Source: Chlamydomonas sphaeroides (lineage: Eukaryota > Chlorophyta > Chlorophyceae > Chlamydomonadales > Chlamydomonadaceae). Taken from it: 64,000 bases of DNA. Of the stretch, positions 59,065 to 64,000 are shown piece by piece. Below the pieces are notes generated by a model. It was not told the origin of the DNA and did no database searches. It saw nothing but the letters and a program-made list of their open reading frames with translations. Numbering within the stretch: position 1 is the stretch's first letter; each line of letters opens with the position of its first letter. The stretch covers positions 45,890 to 109,889 of the forward strand of contig BDDC01000102.1 of NCBI GenBank assembly GCA_001662425.1, given 5' to 3'. The position numbers and the translations under genes were made by a program.

Positions 59065-62000
59065 ATGGACAGGGCAAGCGGCGAACTGAGTGTCGCTGTG
59101 GCGCACAGACCGCCTTTAGTCTTTGTGTATGACGACAAGGCCAGCAACAGGACGCGCTTCAGCGGAATGCTCATAGAACTGTTTTATCGGATACTGCAAT
59201 CAAATACGTCTCTGCCCGAGGTTCCCAGATTCTACGTCACGAGCGAGAACTCGGGCGGATATCAGAGCCCCGTAACTGGAGAATGGAACGGCAAGTTTCA
59301 GCGGTCAAGACTGTAGCACCGTGTCAGAGAGATTCGCATGCTCTTCATATGGAGCTTGTGGTGTACCGTGCGCGTGGTCGGGGTCACACCTGTGGCACGT
59401 TCGTCAAAACCCCTGTCAGGCGTCGTCAGGGAGCTCACGTCTGGCAATGCGGACGTCGTCCTCTTTCCCCTGACACGCACCCAGGTGCGACCTTTGCTCA
59501 CGGGAACGCTGCAAGCCCTCGCACACATGTTCCGTGTGCGCCCAGCTCGGCTCGGTGCCCGCGCCATGGACGCATGTCGGCGTCTCCAGCCAGGCAGGCT
59601 CCCAAGCGCCATGGCCTTTGCGCACTGGTGCATTGCACCCAACGTAGCCTCGCATGCGCCGCCCTTGGCGGCGCCGGTCGTTTCGCCCCGCTCATCACGC
59701 CCTGGCCCTCTCTGCCCCCACCCCCTACCCATACCCCGCAATTAGATGAGGCTGGACTCCATCGACATGACATACGCCTACATCTCTGACGGCATGTCCA
59801 TCATCGTCGTGTGAGACCAGCGCTGCGTAGCGCCACCCCAGCCCGGCGCCGCGCCCGCCGCAATCGCCCCGCAGCGCCGTCAGCACAGAGGGCCGTCGCG
59901 GCGCCAGGACCCCGCGCCGGCCCCGGGCGCAGGCCCCCGCACCGGCCCCGGCGCGGGCACGAACGTATCCAGATGCTCCCTACGCACCCGGATGCCCCCT
60001 GCGCACCCGGCATGCCGTGCGGCGCTCCTCACGCCCCTGACGCAGCCCGCTGCTGCTGGCCCCTCCCGGACATCCCATCCGGTCGCCTTGCAAAGTCACA
60101 CTACCCGAAGCGCAGAGCGCCGCCGCCACGGCGCGCTGCCAGGCCCCCGCAGGTCGCCTGGCGCGAGTGCGCCGCGCATGCGCGCCCCACTGCCGCCTCG
60201 TCCGCAACCCCTGCTCGACCGTCCCTCCCTCGCCCTGCTGCCTGCCGGCCCCCTCTTGGTGCCCGCCCCCCCCAGCGACCGCGTGGTGCAGCCCAGCAGC
60301 CTGTCCGTGCTGGCGCCCTTCACCTGGTCGCTGTGGGGGCTGCTGCTGGGCACCGTAATGGCCATCGCGCTCATCTTCTGGAGCCTCGACCTCTTTGGCA
60401 GGTGAGCGTGCGGCGACAGGACTAACCCCAAATAGCACCACGACAATGTCAGGCAGGCGCGGTGATCGGCAGGAACTCGCTTGGGCTTGTACTATTGTAG
60501 ACAACCATGCCTGGTACTTCCTGACAGATAGATCATTCAGTGGTTTCAGACTCGGGGGGTCTGCAGGTGGGGTGACATCACACTGTGGGGCCTGCACGTG
60601 CTCGGTATGCGAGCGGCATGCGCTTCACCGCTGCCGTGCGAGCGACAGCCAGCCAGGTCCGCCAGCAGCAGCAGCAGCCGTCCTGCCTGCACCTTGGCAG
60701 CAGAGCCCACTGGCGCTGGCCCCCCGGCCCCGCAGCTACGTGCGGCGGCGGCACCTGGCGGCGCTGCGGGACATGGGCAAGCTGCCGCCCAACTACAAGC
60801 CCAAGAAAGGCGAGGCGGGGCGGCAGACGCCGGGGGGCGGCGGGGCGGGGGCTTTGCAAGCGGGCGGCAGGAGCAGGGGCAGGTGCCCTTCGGCCCTTCG
60901 GCCCTTCGGCCCTTCGGCCCTTCGGCCCAGGGATGCGGGCGGCCACAGACATAGCACGACGGCAGCGCACCATGCGAGGGAGTGCCACGGGGGGAGCGGG
61001 CGGCGGGCCTCCGACGACTGCTGCGGCTCCGCCCCGGCGCGGCGTGATGTCGCGCTGGGCCGCCCTGGGCTGCGCATATGATGGCCGCTCGCTGTGGGTC
61101 TGCTGCTGCGATGGGTCTTCGGCCGTGGGGCCTGATGGCAAGCTTGCCCGGGGCTCCTCGCCGTGCCTTGCGGTGCCGCCCCCCGGCCACGCAGACGACC
61201 GCAGCACGGTGCTCATCTCCTTTGTGGCGGCCGCGGGGGCGCCGGAGCGGCCGGAGCGGGCGTCGTGGGGCGTGCAGGTGCGGCGGCCCGTCGCATCTCG
61301 CCCGATCGAGGCAATGCGAGTGTTTCGAGTGAAAGCGTCAATATCTCGATATTATCCATGTGTAATCAATCTGGGGGCTGGGGGCTGCGCGCCACCAGGA
61401 GCGTGCCGCGGTGCGCCGCCATCCTCACCCGCCGCCTGTCGTCGTGCGCGCGCCGCGCCCCCGCCATGCGTTGCCGTGCAGGTGCTGTACATCGTCTACT
61501 GCTTCTTTTGCATGATCGTGCTGTCCGCCTACACCGCCAACCTCACCTCCTTCCTGTCGGTGCAACAAGCCGCCGATGGCATCGACGGCCTCAAGGACCT
61601 GGTCCGCTCGGGCGCCAACGTGGGCGTCAACCCCAACGGCTCCGTCGCGGTGTACTTCACGCTCAGCAACGACGCCCTGGCCATGCAGCTGCGGGTGCGC
61701 AGCTCCGCCACTGCCGTACACGTGCTGTATGCATGCCGTGCCATCTGCCCAGGGCTGTGCCGTATTTGGCGCGGCAGCCTTTGATCGGCGGGGGCTGCCG
61801 CCATCTGCAGTGCCGTGGAGGTGCCGGGCCCGCGTGTGCCGGGGCCCGCAGGGGTCGCAGCCAGGCGCTGGGGCCGCAGCCAGCACCACAGCAGCCTGCG
61901 GGCGGTGCCCTTGCTAGGATGGGGCAGGCGGCAGCGCTCGCCGCAGGATCAGGGTTGCGCTTCTGCAGCCGCCTTGTTCATGCTCTCCCGCTGGTACAGG

Positions 62001-63817
62001 TGTAGCCCCACATCCAGCATAACACTTAGATGCCCAACCCACACGACGCTGACGCTCGCTTTGCCTGCCTGTCGCCCGCCCTCCGCCTGCCCGCGCGCCG
62101 CCCGCAGCCCAAGCTCGTCTTCTGCGACACGGACGTGAGTGCCCCGCGGGTGGCTGCGGCGCCGCAGCCGCGCCGCCAACACCGCCCGCCCCCTGCTGCT
62201 GCTGCGCCGAATGCAGCGCCCTTCCACAGCAGCCCTCCGCCGCCCCGCCTATGCCGCCCCCGCCCTGCCCCTACCAGACCTGCCTCAGCATGCTGCGAGA
62301 AGGAGACATCGCCGGCTTCGTCAGGTGCGGTGCGGTGCGGTGCGCGTGCGGTGCGCGTGTGGTGCCCAGGGCGCCGGCCCCTCCGACGCCCTGCCGGTGG
62401 CTCCGGCGCCACGGCCCCCTGCGGCGTTCCCAGTGCCCCGCCGGGGCCTCCGGCACATCGCCCTGCCGGCGTCTCTCGCCCGCCCGCCGGCCGCCAGGCT
62501 GCTGTGCCCCGTTCCGAAGCCCACTTGCCGCGCCAGCATCTCAGCGTGTCCATGCCCTGCCGGCGCTCTCTGAGCCACCCTGGCCCAGCTCATCTTGCAG
62601 TCAGCTCCTGCTCCACACGGCCCATCAGCACGCACGCGCGCGTGCCTGTGCCCCAACCCCACCTGCCATGCTCCCGCCCGCAGCGACCGGCCGGTGCTCC
62701 AGTACATTGCGGGCCAGAAGCCGTGCGACCTCAAGGTGGTGGGCGAGGACTTTGGGCCGGGTGAGCAGCGCCGCGCGTGTGACGGGGGGGAGCGAGGAGC
62801 CTACTTGATGGGAGCAGGGGCCATGGCCGGGCGGTTGGGCTGTGCACGTCGTCAGCTGCGCGGCGCGTCCAGCCAGGCTGCCGGACAGGGGCGGACCCGT
62901 GGGGAGGGCCGGGCAACGCAGCTACAGCGGCGCTACCCCAGCCAATGGTGTTTCCAAGCCGTGGCATCGAGTGCGGCGGAAGCTGGGCTGCGCCGGCAGC
63001 GCCACCCCGTGCTCGCCACCCCCGCTGGCGCTCCTGCGTCACGCCCCTGCGGCCCCCTCACGCAGGCAACCTGGTGATCGGGCTGCGCAAGGACTCGCCG
63101 CTGCTGCTGCCCTTCAACACAGCCATCCAGGTGCGGCTGGGGGAGGGGCCGGCAGGGCCGTGTCGGGCAGCCCGCCGCCGTGCGGCTAGCGGTGGGTGGT
63201 GGGCGGCGGGCTGGCTCGCCGCGACGCCTCCGGTGCGCCCCTTCGGCCCTGCGCCCGCGTGCACCCAGCCCGCGCCAACATCACACGAGCCCGCACCTCC
63301 CCCCCCCGCACCTCCCGCGCCTCCCCCCCCACGTGTGCCTGCTCCGCGCCAGCCCCTCCCTGCGCATGCGGCGTTCTCGTGCCCGCGCCTCATTGGGCAC
63401 CCCTTTGGCGTTCCCCCCCAACCCCGGCGCCCCACCTGCCGCAGTCCTTGATCGCGGACAGCACCGCGAGCGCGGCTGACGCTGTGCGCCCCAGTCAACC
63501 ACCCGCCAAGCAAGCCGCCTAGCGAACCACCCCCCCCTCCCTCCGGCCCGCCCTGTCCCTTGCAGCGCTTCGACGAGGACGGCACCATGAGTGCGCTGCG
63601 GCGCAACTGGTTCGAGGGGCTGAACCAGTGCAGCGACGAGGAGGGCGAGCTGGGCAACAACCAGCTGGGCATTATGGAGATGCTGGGCGCCTTTGTGCTC
63701 CTGTGCTTCGGCGTCATCCTGGCCTTCTTCCTGGCCTCCGTGGAGAACAGCAAGTGGCTTCTGCTGCGCTTCGCCAAGTGGCAGACGGTGGGGTGGTGGC
63801 CGCAGCGCCTGGGGTAG
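59065..63817 (+). CDS. Ionotropic glutamate receptor, tandem copy 3
   Basis: Twelve exons join in frame to at least 439 residues: 59065-59290, 59420-59484, 59746-59810, 60276-60401, 60736-60809, 61195-61277, 61482-61694, 62108-62134, 62278-62324, 62684-62760, 63066-63130, 63566-63817. S1 contacts P92, T94, R99 are kept. In S2 the motif is GSVAVYF, so the Thr equivalent of GluA2 T655 is Val268. D310, C323 and the Cys of WFEGLNQC are kept at standard spacing. M3 has SAYTANL. The micro-exon of the other copies is fused to the M1 exon (DRVVQ at 60276-60291). Introns after 59290 (GCAAGT) and 60809 (GCGAGG) appear to be GC-AG. A stop comes at 63815, 28 bases after a possible donor at 63788, so a further tail exon beyond the window is possible. 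More diverged from copies 1 and 2 than they are from each other. Confidence 0.87.
60885..60928 (+). repeat. (GCCCTTCG)n short tandem repeat in an iGluR copy 3 intron
   Basis: Five and a half perfect 8-base GCCCTTCG units, intronic. Confidence 0.9.
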
Positions 63818-63972
63818 AAGCCGGTGATAGCGGCATGCGGGGTTGGAGGGGGCATCTAGGACCTATAGAAGACCTTCTACAAGTCCATACAACAGCCGCA
63901 GGCTACCCCAGGCACTGTCAGCTGCACGCACCGCCAGGGCCGCTGTGCTGGGGTGGGGGAAGGCAGGCTTGT

Positions 63973-64000
63973 GCCCCGGGTGGGGTGGGGTGGGGTGGGG
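63973..64000 (+). repeat. G-rich (GGGGT)n run at the window end
   Basis: GGGTGGGGTGGGGTGGGG continues to the last base. It has four or more G-runs and so could form a G-quadruplex. It lies downstream of iGluR copy 3. Confidence 0.7.

Noticed and set aside
60061..60120. SHYPK-coding stretch at about 60094 as the copy 3 iGluR micro-exon
   Set aside because: It lacks a proper AG acceptor and GT donor and has the wrong length. The required 16 nt are found contiguous with the M1 exon at 60276.

Overview
The window is nuclear DNA of a green alga, most likely a volvocine (Chlamydomonas/Volvox-type) chlorophyte. The reasons are very high GC, dense short introns with GTGCGT/GTGAGT donors, TGTAA-type polyadenylation motifs after several stop codons, and the protein families present. 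Nothing bacterial, viral or plasmid-like is visible. Nearly all genes are split, so each gene is given as one span with the exon coordinates inferred from splice sites and reading-frame continuity.

Layout: 1-1957 holds degenerate tandem repeats and no convincing gene. 1958-18602 (+) is a ~46-exon multi-pass membrane protein of the TmcB/FXL type. It has several PAS domains, the first of which keeps the FixL haem-pocket residues. 18603-20706 is 3' UTR and intergenic. 20707-23343 (-) is a TPR protein of the TTC7/NPG1 type, divergent from dephospho-CoA kinase (23750-26766, +), which is interrupted by a 494-base assembly gap. Then follow, all on +, FKBP12 (27113-28270), ALG13 (29078-30722) and an MMTAG2-like RS/KR-rich protein (31082-33400). 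On the minus strand are a truncated-haemoglobin-like protein (35437-37499) and a long N-terminal-motor kinesin (38983-44592).

The last 19 kb (45457-63817, +) is the most remarkable part: three tandem ionotropic glutamate receptor (iGluR) genes. Each has S1, M1, pore loop, M3 (SAYTANL), S2 and M4. The animal iGluR ligand contacts (P, T, R in S1; S/T and an acidic residue in S2) and the S2 disulfide cysteines are kept at exactly animal spacing. The three copies have different intron complements, a 16-nt micro-exon that is fused to its neighbour in copy 3, no visible signal peptide, and different C-terminal tails. Copy 1 has two candidate terminal exons.

Apart from the iGluR tandem array, the genes look like unrelated housekeeping and signalling neighbours. 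Candidate GC-AG introns are unusually frequent (seven across five genes).
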